Assembly (NCBI GenBank): GCA_030062745.1
Contig: CP099843.1
Coordinates: forward strand, 3,349,001 to 3,413,000
Direction: 5' to 3'
DNA from: Capitulum mitella
Lineage: Eukaryota; Arthropoda; Thecostraca; Pollicipedomorpha; Pollicipedidae
DNA length: 64,000 nt
Shown: in pieces, positions 26,011 to 37,982 of the stretch
Position numbering within the stretch: position 1 is the first letter of the stretch
Layout of the letters: each line of letters starts with the position of its first letter
The notes under the pieces: model-generated
The model's input: the letters and a program-made list of their open reading frames with translations, nothing else
What the model was told of the DNA's origin: nothing
Database searches by the model: none
Program-made: the position numbers and the translations under genes

Positions 26011-29000
26011 ACTTCCGGGCAGCCTTGGACGCGGGTTGAAGCCCCAGAGAGCACCGCGCAGTGGGTCAAAGGCCACCAGAGTTGGGGCCTCAGACTGATT
26101 TGATCCATTACAGAGCCAAACGAAATAAAAAAAAAATGAAACGCTTTCGGGGAATTCCCTCGCTGACGCCAACACTGCAAACGGCAAAACGCTTTATCTC
26201 GATTTTCCGATTTACGGAACAGGACGGACTGCAGGCCAAGAAAATGTCTCACGGGTTGAATTTAAAACCACAGCGCACGAAATAATCCAACTTTTGTGGA
26301 TAAAACGCAGGACATTGTTCTAGGGCTTGGGCCTTGGCCAGGCCCTCTTTTTCTCGGAGAGTGTCTCGCCGCGTGCCAGCGAGCTCCCCCTTCCCTGCCC
26401 CCCCCGCTGGGGTACATTATCCGCGGGCAGGCCGCTCTTTCATCCGGAGAGGACCGATGACTCTATGGCTGAATACGACCGGACGAGAGCATGGGCCAAC
26501 CGCCGGATCCCAGATAATATATGAACGGCTGGGTCGGGCCGCTGCGCGCCGCCTGCGGCCGCCGTCCCGCGCATGGCGCGGTTTTTGCGGAATTTCGACG
26601 AGCCTTTGGCTATGATAGGAGTGCACTGGCAAGGTATTAAGTGATTAAAGAGGACATAATCTGCGTTAGATCTGTCGGACTAGCAAAGTGCGTTCTGCTT
26701 CTGAGCATCACACGAAATGGTGTAACCAGGGCTAACAGATTTCTAGCGAAAAAATATGGTCTTTGATTCAGCTTAGACATACACTTAACTCTGCCTTCGA
26801 TTTCATTATAAGGATAAATCTGTGATCTGTTGTACAACAGCCAACTGCCCGGTGCCAGCAGCATGAAGAACATAGCGTATGGCATGTTTATTTTCTTCAG
26901 GCCTTCGTGCTGTCCGCATCTTGTCATACATATCATACATGTCAACAATTACATTCCTTTCGCACTGGAGGATAGCATCGGCTTAACCCTATTCCTGGCA
27001 AGGGTGGGCTAAATCCCACCCTTGGGATTTTTTCTTTTGTTCGTTAATTCCAGGATTTTGACGCCGCTTAACGGAACTTCGTCACGTTTTTGGGAGGCAT
27101 CTCAGGCCATTTTTGGCCCTGATGAAGGTAAAAGGAAGATGGCTGCCAAAGAAAAGGGTTTTAGGTGGAACTTTTTACTGTACATGAGTGGTTGGATGAA
27201 TAAATGGCTAAGCATACAAAAATGCTTTTGTTAGCTCAACTTCAGTACACAGGGGCAGGTGAAGGCCAAAAGTTAAAACTTGGTTTTAGGTTAGTAATTT
27301 TGGCGCTAGTTTTCCGAATGCAAAACCTGAAATATGTAGACTTAGAAGAGTGTCCTCTTCTTATGTTTTAAGCTTCAGGTACATATCAGGTCGGTTTACG
27401 GAGGTATGACCTCGTACTATATGTCACGACAGCCTAAAATGGAATTTAGGGCACACATTCAAACGACTGGAAATGTTTTCAAACGATATCAAATGCAATG
27501 AAGGTCAATTCATATGACTCTGAGATTACTGGAAATCATGTAAGGTCAAAGGCCGTAAAGTGACCTGACTGACATGTGACCATGACAGTTCCCTTTTTTC
27601 ATGTCCCTGGCGTTTCCTATGTTAACATTATATGAAAAATGTAATGCGATTTGCACGTTTCCAGTACCTACAGCATGACGAGGGGCTCCTGTCCAACCCC
27701 TCTGGCTGAGTCGTTCAGCAGAACAAAAAAGCTTAAAATTGTTCTTGACTTTCTTCTTAATTCAGTTTTCGAAAAGTCCTTTCATTTTCAAAACCTAGTG
27801 AACGCCTATGAATTTTCTCAAAAATTCAAACGTTTAGACCAGTGATAAAAGTCTCATCCATAAACTTTTGATTCATGCCAATTGCACAAAAGTCGGTTCA
27901 AAAAACAGCGAAGTTATAACAAGTCCAAAACTATTCTCCATTATGGCCTTTTGGCCTCTGTATTCACCCCTTCCCAACTTTTGAAAACTTCTTTTTATAA
28001 AACGTATTTAACGTCGTAACAAATCAATTGCTGTTTGTTACGATGAAATCAGATGAGTAGTTCTCGAGATCTGAAGAGGACCGAACCGCTCCCCCCCCCG
28101 CCTGCCGGGAATCGGCTATACCGTTTAGCCCTCCGAGAGTGGGGGTTAAGGCCTCCTTCAACCTGGTCTGCTTTGGCACTCTTGCCCGCCCATGCCGCCG
28201 TGACGGGGATGGGGACAGTTTAACCCCATTTCTGCCCATCCTAAAATGCAAACTAATGGACTGAGGACTGAAAGTGACATTACTGGGTAGCCCCTTTCTT
28301 GGTCTTTCTGAACTATTCTACTTTGCCTAGACTGCATGTTACATCATTGGCCAAGCCTATGTTAAAGCTTTGGCGACCGTCACTTTTTGCCGGTTTGGAG
28401 ACTGGGTGTCTTAGAAACTCGGATACGGTTCAAGTGTTTTCTTTCAGAGTTACGTGATGTGATGTCAGGTGAAAGATACCCAGAAGTCATCCGAGGTCAT
28501 GCCAGGTTACGATTCTTGCTGGTGGTTATGCACTTTCCAGCAAGCAGGAAATAGAAGCCACTGGATTTAAGCCTTAATATCTCAGAAAATTACGGTCCGA
28601 TTCACGAAACGAAAAAAAAACAGCTATCGAATCACTGATCATTTTTGGAAAGGTTTGAGTTTTCGAAACGCAAGCTAAATCGTTCGAACGATAATCAGGA
28701 AAAATTAACACTATCTCCCCCTTCTCATGAAGGGATGGGTTGATGCACGTTGCTTGTCACATGGGTTTATTTGAATCATAAGAGCAATAAACCAACTTTA
28801 AATAACGGCGTTTCACGATCCTAAAATATTTGTGATCTATGGCAACTTACCAGGTTCCATAATTTCAAAAGTCTGAGATAGCGAGGCAACAAAGCGGACC
28901 TGCGGTAGTGAGTTTGGGCACAAAAAGGCACTCGTGGGATCGAGTCTGAGATAACGTACGTGATGCAATTTATCGCCCCCGTACCTCTGTGCCAACATGC

Positions 29001-29103
29001 CTCCCTCGTACTCAGCGTACAATAGGCACGATGGTCATAAACAGCGTCATTAGTTCCACGTGCGCGGGAACATGACAACCAAACCATCGTCATTCCATAC
29101 CTT

Positions 29104-29156
29104 CTGCATGTAGAGCATGTAGAGCACGATGTAGAGCAGCATGTAGAGCACCATGC
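29104..29156 (+). repeat. short minisatellite (atgtagagca)n
   Basis: Four to five units of catgtagagca / cgatgtagagcag type, 11-14 bp each. Confidence 0.85.
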
Positions 29157-30190
29157 TGTGATTGCCGCTCCCTATGTGCCGAGCGGAGAGTTAACGGCCC
29201 GCTCCGGCTGAAAACCGGTGCGAGAAAAATCTCCGTTGGCAAATCGGCGCGACGGCACGTGTTCGAGTGTCGCTCGCGCTTCTCAGTTGCGAGGCGTTCA
29301 GCAGGCCTACAGGCCGGACCAGATGTGGCGAGTAGGCAGGGCCGTTCGATCTCGAGGACTCGCGGTGGGTAATGATCTCCTCGGTGGAGCCCCGGGGGCT
29401 GAATTCCCCCGGAGCTGGGAGTTGGTCACGTTCTGAGCCGGGGTCACCTCGCCGGGGGCGACACAGTCACGTTTCAGCTGGAGCTGGCTCGATATACGCG
29501 GGACGGTGTCTTCAGCTCGGCTGCGGCGGAACCCTGTTTCAGGGTGACAGGCTACTTTGCCGCGCTCCAAGTAGTCATTTGCCAGTTGATAAACAACACA
29601 TCAGACAATCGATGCTCCGGCGACCGTGGCTCAGGGAATGATCAAGTCGATTATGAAAGAAGCGCCGGGTTTACGAGCTTCCCCGGCTCGAGGCTTTCTG
29701 CCTATAAATTGGTTCTCGGTCCGGGTTCACTTCGTTTTGCTCACGGTTCCTCACCAGCATCACCAGCAGTGCTTACACCATGCCCAGTACAACTTCGATA
29801 ACGTTAGATGCTGCGTTGTTTCGTACACGAAAACTGTTCACCTACAAAAAATCGGATTCAGTCATGTTTCATCTCAATTTATTCATGGGTCTTACCCGAA
29901 CCGTCTAAGGCCTAAACCAAACCCATCTTCCCCCAGTTTTTTTATGGACGTTTTCAGTAAACTATAATCTAACACTCCGTCAAAGAAGAAAGTGGGCATT
30001 TTGGCACTGTCTTCAAATGTTCACCATGGGCAAAGGGCAGATCACGAACATTGTATGGAATATCCGCTCTAAACTGGCCTTACAGCTGATACGCTGGGTG
30101 AACTTTCAACATGTCAGATGTCATGTCAGAAAAGTTTCGGACGTTTTAGACATTTTCAATGCCGCAGTGTGGTAGAGTTTATTCACGTTG
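29157..30190. other. no supported gene
   Basis: GC-rich patch 29170-29560 with overlapping frames of 72-89 codons. Unrecognised. Confidence 0.45.
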
Positions 30191-30336
30191 TCAGACCAGC
30201 ACCCTCAGCATCAGCAGTCCCGTGATCACCACACCGCCTGGCAACACGTCCAGAGAAGCACCCTCGACTTCAGCAGTCCCGAGATCACCACACCGCCTGA
30301 CAACACTTCCGGAGGAGCGCCCTCGGCTTCAGCAGG
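30191..30336 (+). repeat. 59-bp tandem repeat, about 2.4 copies
   Basis: The block ccctcagcatcagcagtccc, gatcaccacaccgcctg, gcaacac repeats at 59-bp steps (caccctc-type starts near 30200, 30259 and 30318). 59 is not a multiple of three, which argues against coding. Confidence 0.85.
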
Positions 30337-30344
30337 GTCGCGGC

Positions 30345-30625
30345 CGCGGCGCCCCCCCGGCAACCCCGGGGACGGGCCGAGCTCTCAGCTAACCACACAC
30401 GGCCTGATACAGGCGCTGATTGATTCGGCCGGCGCCCGGGGGCAGATAAAAAACCAGACGCCTCGGCGAGCCCGGCGCGCCGCATCGCTCGCAGCTCGGA
30501 CCGGCGGTAAACAGGACCAGACGTCGGCATCGACTCGTGTTCGGCCGCGGTCTGGGGCCGGCGGAACAACAGGCCACGGGCGGACAGCCAGCCGGCCGCT
30601 GGCAGCCGGCGCCTGGCTGACGCCA
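30345..30625. other. GC-rich island
   Basis: Follows the 59-bp repeat. Open on both strands (the longest minus frame is 229 codons), without recognisable features. Confidence 0.45.
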
Positions 30626-33600
30626 TTTTTCTCCGCGAAGGGCTCCGATGTCCGAGATGTGAACAGCGACGCCATGTGCCGACTGCGTACAGGAGACGTA
30701 GTATTTTCGAGACCGAATGTGCAGTAGAGCAAAGCCACGAAATAACCAGCGGCATTTGCTTCGAAACGCACAAGGTCTGCCTTTGACATATCTGCGCAGA
30801 CCAAAAGCAAAACCATGAACAAAAACACGAAGACAGACAAAAACAAAAACATCCGAATAAACGCACCACTGCCACCCTTTTCTCCCTCCCCTCCCACCCC
30901 GTCGCCTTTGTCCTTCCTTCCTTTGTGACCAAAGGACCAAACGTGACAAGCTCAAGAAATAAATAAACTGACATGAAAGAAAACCAACGAGATCTTCAAA
31001 TTACCTCCACAATCGTAGAACAGTTCGCATGCTATTGCCATAAGAGACAAATTTTCTGTAACTCTCTTATGTGAAAATGAAATAAGACATCGTTTCAATC
31101 CACTAAAATAAAGCAAGTGCATATTTTTTTTTATTTTTTTAGGGGTGGAAACACAGCTGTGTGTGGGTCATCCCTGTGTCTTGCAACACTACAAACACAT
31201 TTTCCAGGAAAGCTTGACCCTGAGACAAAGCTTTCCGACATCGTTTTATCACATCTCCCCACTTCTGAGGGTCTTGCGCTCGTCTCAGCTCCCGACATAG
31301 AAATGATTATTTATTTGACCTAGGATGACCTTGCATGACTGTACTGACGTAAGATCTCTTGTTTAGTGACTTCAAGCTGTTCTTATGGTTGGTTGGTTGG
31401 TAATCGGATTGTTTAACGACGCTCTCGACTGCCAGGGTTATTTTGCGTCGCAAGCTCTCAGGCCGGTTGCCGATGCTCTTACGGTCTCAGGCGTATTTCA
31501 GTACTTCATTTTGTATTGTGATACGGTGATTTTTTTCCAACAGGACGACGCGTTGTACTCGCTATCGTTCTTGAACTGACCCGATCTGACCTGTCCTTGA
31601 CCTCCACGCCATTCAAGACCACATTGGCATGATTGCAGCGGCAAAATGGCGTTTGTTTGACATTCGTACCTTCGCTCGCGAGCCGGGCGGCTGGCCGGTG
31701 TCTCGCAGTTTGTGGAGCCGACATGACCGGTGGAACAGAAGGGCACCGAACCGGCCGGCCGCGACATTCGCCAGCAATAGCGCAGACCCAGTTAACCTTT
31801 GCAAGTCACTGCACCGAGGTGGGGAAAGTTTGCTCCCCGGACTAGGCGAAGTTCGGCCGGCGCTCCGGGTTCCCGCGTCTTGTACTGCACGCAGTGGAAC
31901 CGCTGGTGGAAATGGCGAGTCCGACAGCTCACCGGTACGTTGAACTGAACCGACTGGGGAACGCATTGCCAGTTATGTACGTGCAGAAGGGGTCGCCAAT
32001 GTCTGCTTGCTGTGCCTGACTGGAGGGACATGTTAACGAAGGAAAAATGGTGCGCAAAATTAGCCTTGAAACGCGTTGTATTTGTTTGCGTTCCTGCCAA
32101 GTCAAATCAGTTGTAACGCCTCAAGTAAGTGCACTTTTCCGAGGTCAAACACATACGTGTGCTTCCCATGCTTTCGGCTCGGATGTTTCGATGAATGTGA
32201 AGACGAGAGTAAATAATCCTGGACCTAGCTATTCTTAAGATGTTCCTGCACTCATGTTCTTTATCACCTTGCAGTTTAAACGTAAACAAAACTTGTTATT
32301 CTGTTATTTTATTGAAAATGTGCATCCGTCATCCAAGCAGGAACGATTCATCGCATGACACCGCGCATTTCCAGTTTTCACTCACTATAGACAATCAGAA
32401 AACAGAACGAAACCTTGCCGTTTGCGAACCTCTACATCTGGCCGCGACAGCTACTTCGCGCTGGAAAGATCAAAGAGATTCCAGTGTCAACGTAAAGAAA
32501 AGAGCGCCAAGAAATGGCTTTCCGTCTCCACATTCTACCTCGAGCATTGGTGGGGAGGGCAAAAATTGTCCACTCCTTGAGTCTTTTTTTGCGAAAATCC
32601 TTCGGACACATGAGGCTACAGAAGCGCGATTCCGTCCACCTTCTGTCCCAGCGCATGTTTTGAATTTTCGGTCTTCAAAATCAGCTCATCACTTCGTCTG
32701 TTACGGCCTGTCAAGTCCGGGAGGCCGTTACAGTTCGGTGCTCGGTCGTTCGGCGGCGGCGGCGGCGGACGGCCGCCTGTGTGGCGGGACGTCGGACGGG
32801 CGCAGTGCTGCGTGGGCGGAGCGGCCGCTGCTGGCTGGTCAGACGGGACACTCTGTGGCGATTACGTCTGTTCGATAAGCCCGCTCGTTTTGAGGCACAT
32901 GCCTCTGAAATATGGTCTGTCTAGGTCAACCAAGTTAATCCGCCATTGACTGGGAGACGGGGCGTTTAATGCCTCTCCTGGCGCATTTCTTAGATATCTT
33001 CCAAACGAAAAAACGCAGCGTCCTGAAAGTTTCAGTGCCTTTTTTACGTCAATTCCACACATCCTGACAGAAATGTGGAAACGATGTCATCTTAGGTCAC
33101 GCCCTAATGACGTCATAAAGACGACCGTCTTTTGCGATTTGACGTTCAACTGTACTTTACCGCCGTATTTTCGGTGCTTTTACGATGAATGATGACTGGA
33201 ACTTGAGGCATAACAAGAACTTGAGCAAGAAACTTGAGTTGCATATCAGCATGATCAGAGGGTTTAATATGGAGCTCCTGTGACCTCATGCTAGCGTAGT
33301 TCAAATCAGTTGGGATCATCCAAGGTACAACGAGGTCAATGAACAGTTAATCCTTAAGGACTGTTTTAATGTTTGGTATTAAATCTGGGGAAAGGAGAGT
33401 GTTCCATTTTCACCAGTTAATGAGCTCGTTAGACCTTCACTAGTTAACTGTGCTTTGGGGCATGTGCGCTAACCATGATCTCAGAGTTCTCACTTAATAT
33501 CCTAATGTTGCATTTCTAAACTCAACATTGTCAAAACAGGATTGTGATTGACCTTAATTGGCCTGACCTAGGCTTCAAGTGCTCTGAGACAAAAAAGCTC

Positions 33601-34205
33601 ATACTACAGACAAATTTTCCGCAAACCTGGAAATGATATCTTTGAAAACAGCCGAATCGTTCTTGAGAAACGGCAAATTTATTACGTTTTGCATTTTAAC
33701 TTGGTGACCTGGGTGCGTTTTAATCCGCAGTGAATGAGGCATTTCGCCACCTTCCACTGACTTGGGGGGGGGGGGGCGTTTAACGTCCCACCCCAGTTTA
33801 TCTCAGGAACCAGTGGTCCGATTCGGCTGACTCAGAGGCCGATCGACAGCACCAGGGTCGCCATTTTGTATTCTTTTGAGAGGGCACGTGCCTCCCAATG
33901 TTACTGTCAGCCCCGTGTGCTGATTTTAGTCCTCTCAATGTTCGAGTCGGACCCGCCATGCTATCCTGAAGCCCATTATCAAAATGGCATTTCAATCTGA
34001 TGCAGGGACGGATCCAAGGCGGGGCAATGGGTAGGGGCGCAGCCAAAAGACCCTAGAGGTCCCAGGGGCCCCCAAATGTTTGAAAGGGGGACCACTTTCC
34101 ACTAAGGTAAGAAAATTGCTCCTATAAAAACCGATATGTCGTCAAAATGTTTGAAGAGCGGTAGAAAAGAGAAGACAAAAGAAGAAGCATATACATCGAA
34201 GCCTA
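30626..34205. other. no supported gene
   Basis: Contains a ggttggttggttggtaatcg tract at 31386 followed by tttaacgacgctctcgactg, which looks like repeat debris. A CGG-rich patch lies at 32745-32790 and a G-homopolymer near 33764-33776. One end (ggggcgcagccaaaag, 34035-34050) of a GGCGCAGCC-type element is also present. Confidence 0.45.
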
Positions 34206-34392
34206 CACAGGGGCACTATCGGCCTGTAAGGGCCTTCTGCCAGCCTGTGGCGGTCCCTGCATGTCTGTAGGGGCCCCTGCCGGCCTGTGGAGGGGCTCCC
34301 TTAAAGCCTGTGGAGCAGCCCCCTGCGGTCTGTAGAGGAGCTCCCTGAAAGCGTGCAGAGGGGCTGCCCGACGGCTGTGGAGGGCACAGGCG
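34206..34392 (+). repeat. ~21-bp degenerate minisatellite
   Basis: About eight units of 20-23 bp with consensus near GCCTGTGGAGGGGCYCCCTG, e.g. gcctgtggcggtccctgcat, gtctgtaggggcccctgccg and gcctgtggaggggctccctt. Drift is moderate and unit length is not constant. No coding role is evident. Confidence 0.75.
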
Positions 34393-35042
34393 TGGTTGTC
34401 TTGAAATAATTGTGGTTGCCCAAATACGTATAATAGTTCATATTTTTTAAATAAAATTTTGTCATCGGCTCTGTGATCTGAATGTGCACGAGGCCGTTCA
34501 GGTAAATTTCTTTGTATGGTGTGATGGGCTTTGCGCTCGTGAGGGCTTCTAGCTTCTGCATGAATTTCGTACGGTATAGTAGCGGGCGGAACAGGTCGGC
34601 TTTGTGCGACTTTGGTAACGTATTCGTCTTCGCCTGCCCTCTTTCGTCTCAGAATATTTATGGTGCACCTCTGTGAACCATACTTTAGGAAATCATTGAT
34701 GACATTTTAAGTTGTGGGTGATCCTGCTGTCCTGCGGATGCCCATTCCAGTTCAGTGGCTGCCGCGGCACACACAAAGAGATTGGTAGCGTAGCCAGGGG
34801 TAGGGGCATTGGGGTCCTGGGCCCCCGAAATTTTTGGCACACAAAGGGGCCCCCTGGCATTTGCCTGAAGGGGCCTTCTGGCCGGAAAAGGCAAATCCAT
34901 TCATGCGTAAAAGGCCCCAGATGCCAGGCAAAGACATCGGGCAGCGCGGACCAGAAGTCATACACATGAAATTTCCGTGTGTTTTAGTGTTGTGGGCACC
35001 CTCAGTCTTAATGGCACTGAATGATATATACCGAGCACCACC

Positions 35043-35207
35043 GGCGCAGCCAAAGCGGGGCCCGCACCCCCCCCCCCCCCCACCCCGTCACTTAAACCAA
35101 TATTTTTTGTCAAAACGAGTGCACATCGTCTTCCCAGCACGAGGTTTTCGTATGATTTCAGTTCACACTGAGCTTCCCCCCCCCCCAGAAAACCCTGGCT
35201 GCACCCC
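35043..35207. mobile_element. MITE-like element, GGCGCAGCC-end family, copy 2
   Basis: Begins ggcgcagccaaagcgggg and ends ccctggctgcacc. It shares cacatcgtcttcccagc, gaggttttcgtatgatttc and a C-run before the right end with the copies at 12.5 and 44.1 kb. The right end is mutated (gctgcacccc for gctgcgcccc). Confidence 0.68.
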
Positions 35208-35339
35208 GTCAAGTTCCCTAGTGTTCCAGCCATGGGGCCCCGTACTCTTTTAGGGGCCTCCTCAGAGTTGGGGCCCATTCTCTGGGACCTCCCCCCCCCC
35301 CCGAAAAAGTCCTGGTTATGCTAATGGCAATGGTGTCGA

Positions 35340-36850
35340 TCCTACGGCCTGTGAGGCCTGGAACGGCCCTCTCAGACTCCAGGTCGTAAGGTCTTGCCGT
35401 CTCAAGGGCCCGTCTGGCACCCTTTGCCGTGGAACTCCAAAAGAGCCCCTGGAACCACAACCGGGCCCCAATGCGGCAGAGTGCCCCTGAGGCCGCCGAA
35501 AGGGTTATAGACTCCTGACACAGTAAAAACAGTAAAAATGGCGAGCCTCAGGACGGCATAGCGGCTCCTGAAATGTCATACGGACCCGAATGGGCTTCTC
35601 GGGCCTATGTCAAAAGCAGAAGGTTCCTGATACAGGAAGATGTCCTCCGGGAGGGTAATGAGACCCCCTGAAACGGCACAATAGCCCCAAAGATGGATAG
35701 AAGGGCCCCTGAAACTCTCCAAAGGCCCCTCAGACCTCAAGAGGGGACCCACAGCAAAGAGTACCTACCGCGAAAAGTGCCAAGGGACCCATAAGATAGC
35801 GAAACCTTAAGATGGTGCTTAGGACAGCATAAGAAACTCCTGGCTAGCCAGAGAATCCCAGGAAGATGGGGTGGGTCCTGAGAGGTAGCATGGGTCCCTG
35901 CAAGCCAAAGGGCCCATAAGACCGCCAAAAAAGTCATGATACCTACTACGAAGGCACAAATGATAAGAGGTTCTTTAAGACGGCACGGGGGCCATAAACG
36001 ACCAGAGGGCCCTCGATTGAGTTAGGTGGGCTCTTGGCACGGAAAAGGTCCCCCCGATACGACTGCCAGCGCGGCTTCTGAAGCGCCAACAAAGGCCCCT
36101 GATGCGGCTAAAGGGGCCCTAAGACTGTCAGATCCTACGTAAGAGAGGAAGACCCCTGATACTGCCATGGGGACCACCAGAGACGTTCAGAGGGTTCATG
36201 ATACTGAACAGCGGCACTGAGAGCGTTAAAAGATCTTTTGTTAACTGCCATATGAGCCTTGAGACGGAAGAAAATTTTCAGGCACGACAGCAAGGACCCC
36301 GAGATGACCCCGAGATGCAAAAAACAAAACTAAAATGGACGGCAAAAGGGGCACCTAAAACAACAGGGAGTCCATTGAGACTGCAAGAGAAGAATCTTTC
36401 AGACTGTTAACTGGCAGTCTCTAGCAAACAGGGGCCCCTGAAGTGATCAGGATCTCATTAAAGCTACTAAACCCTGAGACGTCCAGACAGCTCCTGAAAG
36501 GGCCAAAGGATTAAGAGGACTGTCAAAGGCGCCTCTGCCACGGCAGAGACCTTAAGAGAGTCCTTCTTACTGTCTGAGGGGCTCCTAAGACGGAAAAAAT
36601 GTTGCAGGGACGATATGATGGACCCCGAGATGGCCAAAACGTCCCTGACACTGTCAGTGGGGTTTCTGATTCTGTCCAAAGTGCCTCTGAAACTGCCAGA
36701 GGAGCGCCTGGGATTTCCCGATGGTTACGTGTGTGTGAAACACACGTGAAAGGAACCTGAAACCGCTAGAGATCCCTGACACGGCAGACGGCCCGAAACC
36801 ATCAAAAGTGCCCCTGTAGCTCCCGGAGGGAACCTAACCTAAGCTAACCT
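35340..36850 (+). repeat. long, highly degenerate ~21-22-bp minisatellite
   Basis: About 1.5 kb made of drifting units with consensus near GACNGCNAAAGGGCCCCTGA. Examples are gacagctcctgaaagggcca, gatactgccatggggaccac and aagacggcacgggggccata. Units vary from about 19 to 24 bp. Stop codons occur in all frames at intervals, so no protein is implied. It directly follows other repeat debris at 34.0-35.2 kb. Confidence 0.65.
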
Positions 36851-37681
36851 GAACTGGCAAAAACGTTTGCAGAAACCGCGAGGGGGCATGGAGCTCTTGG
36901 GACATCCCTGACCAAGTAGTTAAAAACGCATGCGGAAAATACGGAAACTACGGAAGATAGGGAAACGGGATTTCAGATAGAAGAAGGTACGCAGCCGCCT
37001 AATATCCTGCCGTTTTTGCCATATTCCGGCCACTTCGTGCGGCAGCAAAACGCAAATTTTTCGCAAATAGGGTGACGCGCTTGACTTTTTTCAGGTTACT
37101 TTATGTGTTAACAAACGCAGAATTACATCATTTTGCCCTTAGCCTGCGCGGATTGAGGTTTTTTCACATCTTAAGAACAAAAAAAGTAGAAACCGGACGA
37201 CAGGGGGCATACGCTGACCATTCCCCCTCCCCCACCTTCTTGACAGCATCATGGATCTGCTCCTGGTTTGGAAGCATTTGGAAACGCTGTTAAACGGCGG
37301 TTTTACTCATTAAGCAAAGTCAAGTTTCAAGTTGCAAAAATATTTCATCTTCCGGTTAAAAAACCATCTTCTGAAAGTCCAAGGGCTCTAAAAATAGCGA
37401 GGGCCCGATCAATAGTTTGAGGACTCCACAGCATGCTCCAGAAGATCCTGTGCATGAAATCAAAGAGATACTCCAACGGAATCTAATGGGCTCTCCCGCG
37501 GGTCTTCGGGGTCCTCCTCAGACATTCGTAGGGACGTTGAAATATCAACGCACATTTACCGACCTATTTCATTATTTGCGCTCAACGAACTGGAAGTTTA
37601 GACGGTACGCGCCACCGTTATATTTTTCGCCGCATTGAGCATTTCTATATATCACCGCAAACGTGAACTGCAAAATAGATG

Positions 37682-37736
37682 TGTATATGTCTGTGTGCAT
37701 ATGTATGTGCATTTGTATATATATATGTGTATGTAG

Positions 37737-37782
<46 letters not shown>

Positions 37783-37785
37783 CGG

Positions 37786-37817
<32 letters not shown>

Positions 37818-37820
37818 GAA
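37682..37820. repeat. compound (TG/TA)n-(GA)n microsatellite
   Basis: gtatatgtctgtgtgcatat grades into TA and then a long GA run with few interruptions. Confidence 0.95.
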
Positions 37821-37884
37821 ATAAACCAAATATTTTCCATTAATTTCCTTTCAAAAAAGATGAAGAATTGTCCTTGGCCAAAGC

Positions 37885-37982
37885 ACTGCCTTAAATCCGT
37901 GGAGAAACCTGCATTTGGGAGGAGGTTAGGTTGTGGGGCCCCCTCGGCTCTGCCCCTCTCCAGTCATTTCCGCAAAATGACA
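37885..37982 (-). repeat. interspersed repeat family 3, copy 3 (diverged)
   Basis: Contains ccttaaatccgtggagaaac, ctgcatttgggaggagg, ttaggttgtggggcc and cagtcatttccgcaaaatga. It matches the two copies near 53-54.5 kb in the order of blocks. A TA/GA microsatellite lies immediately upstream at 37720-37820. Confidence 0.6.

Larger units (their letters stand above)
23188..29100. other. no supported gene; AT-rich with repeated AGGTCA-type words
   Basis: 24.5-25.2 kb has many agatcc/gatcca words in a loosely repetitive style. 27.3-28.7 kb has scattered aggtca/tgacct. A GC patch lies at 26330-26600. Confidence 0.45.

Noticed and set aside
30285-30974. 229-codon minus frame
   Set aside because: Overlaps a 59-bp repeat whose period breaks frame and two other open frames on the same strand; no recognisable domain.
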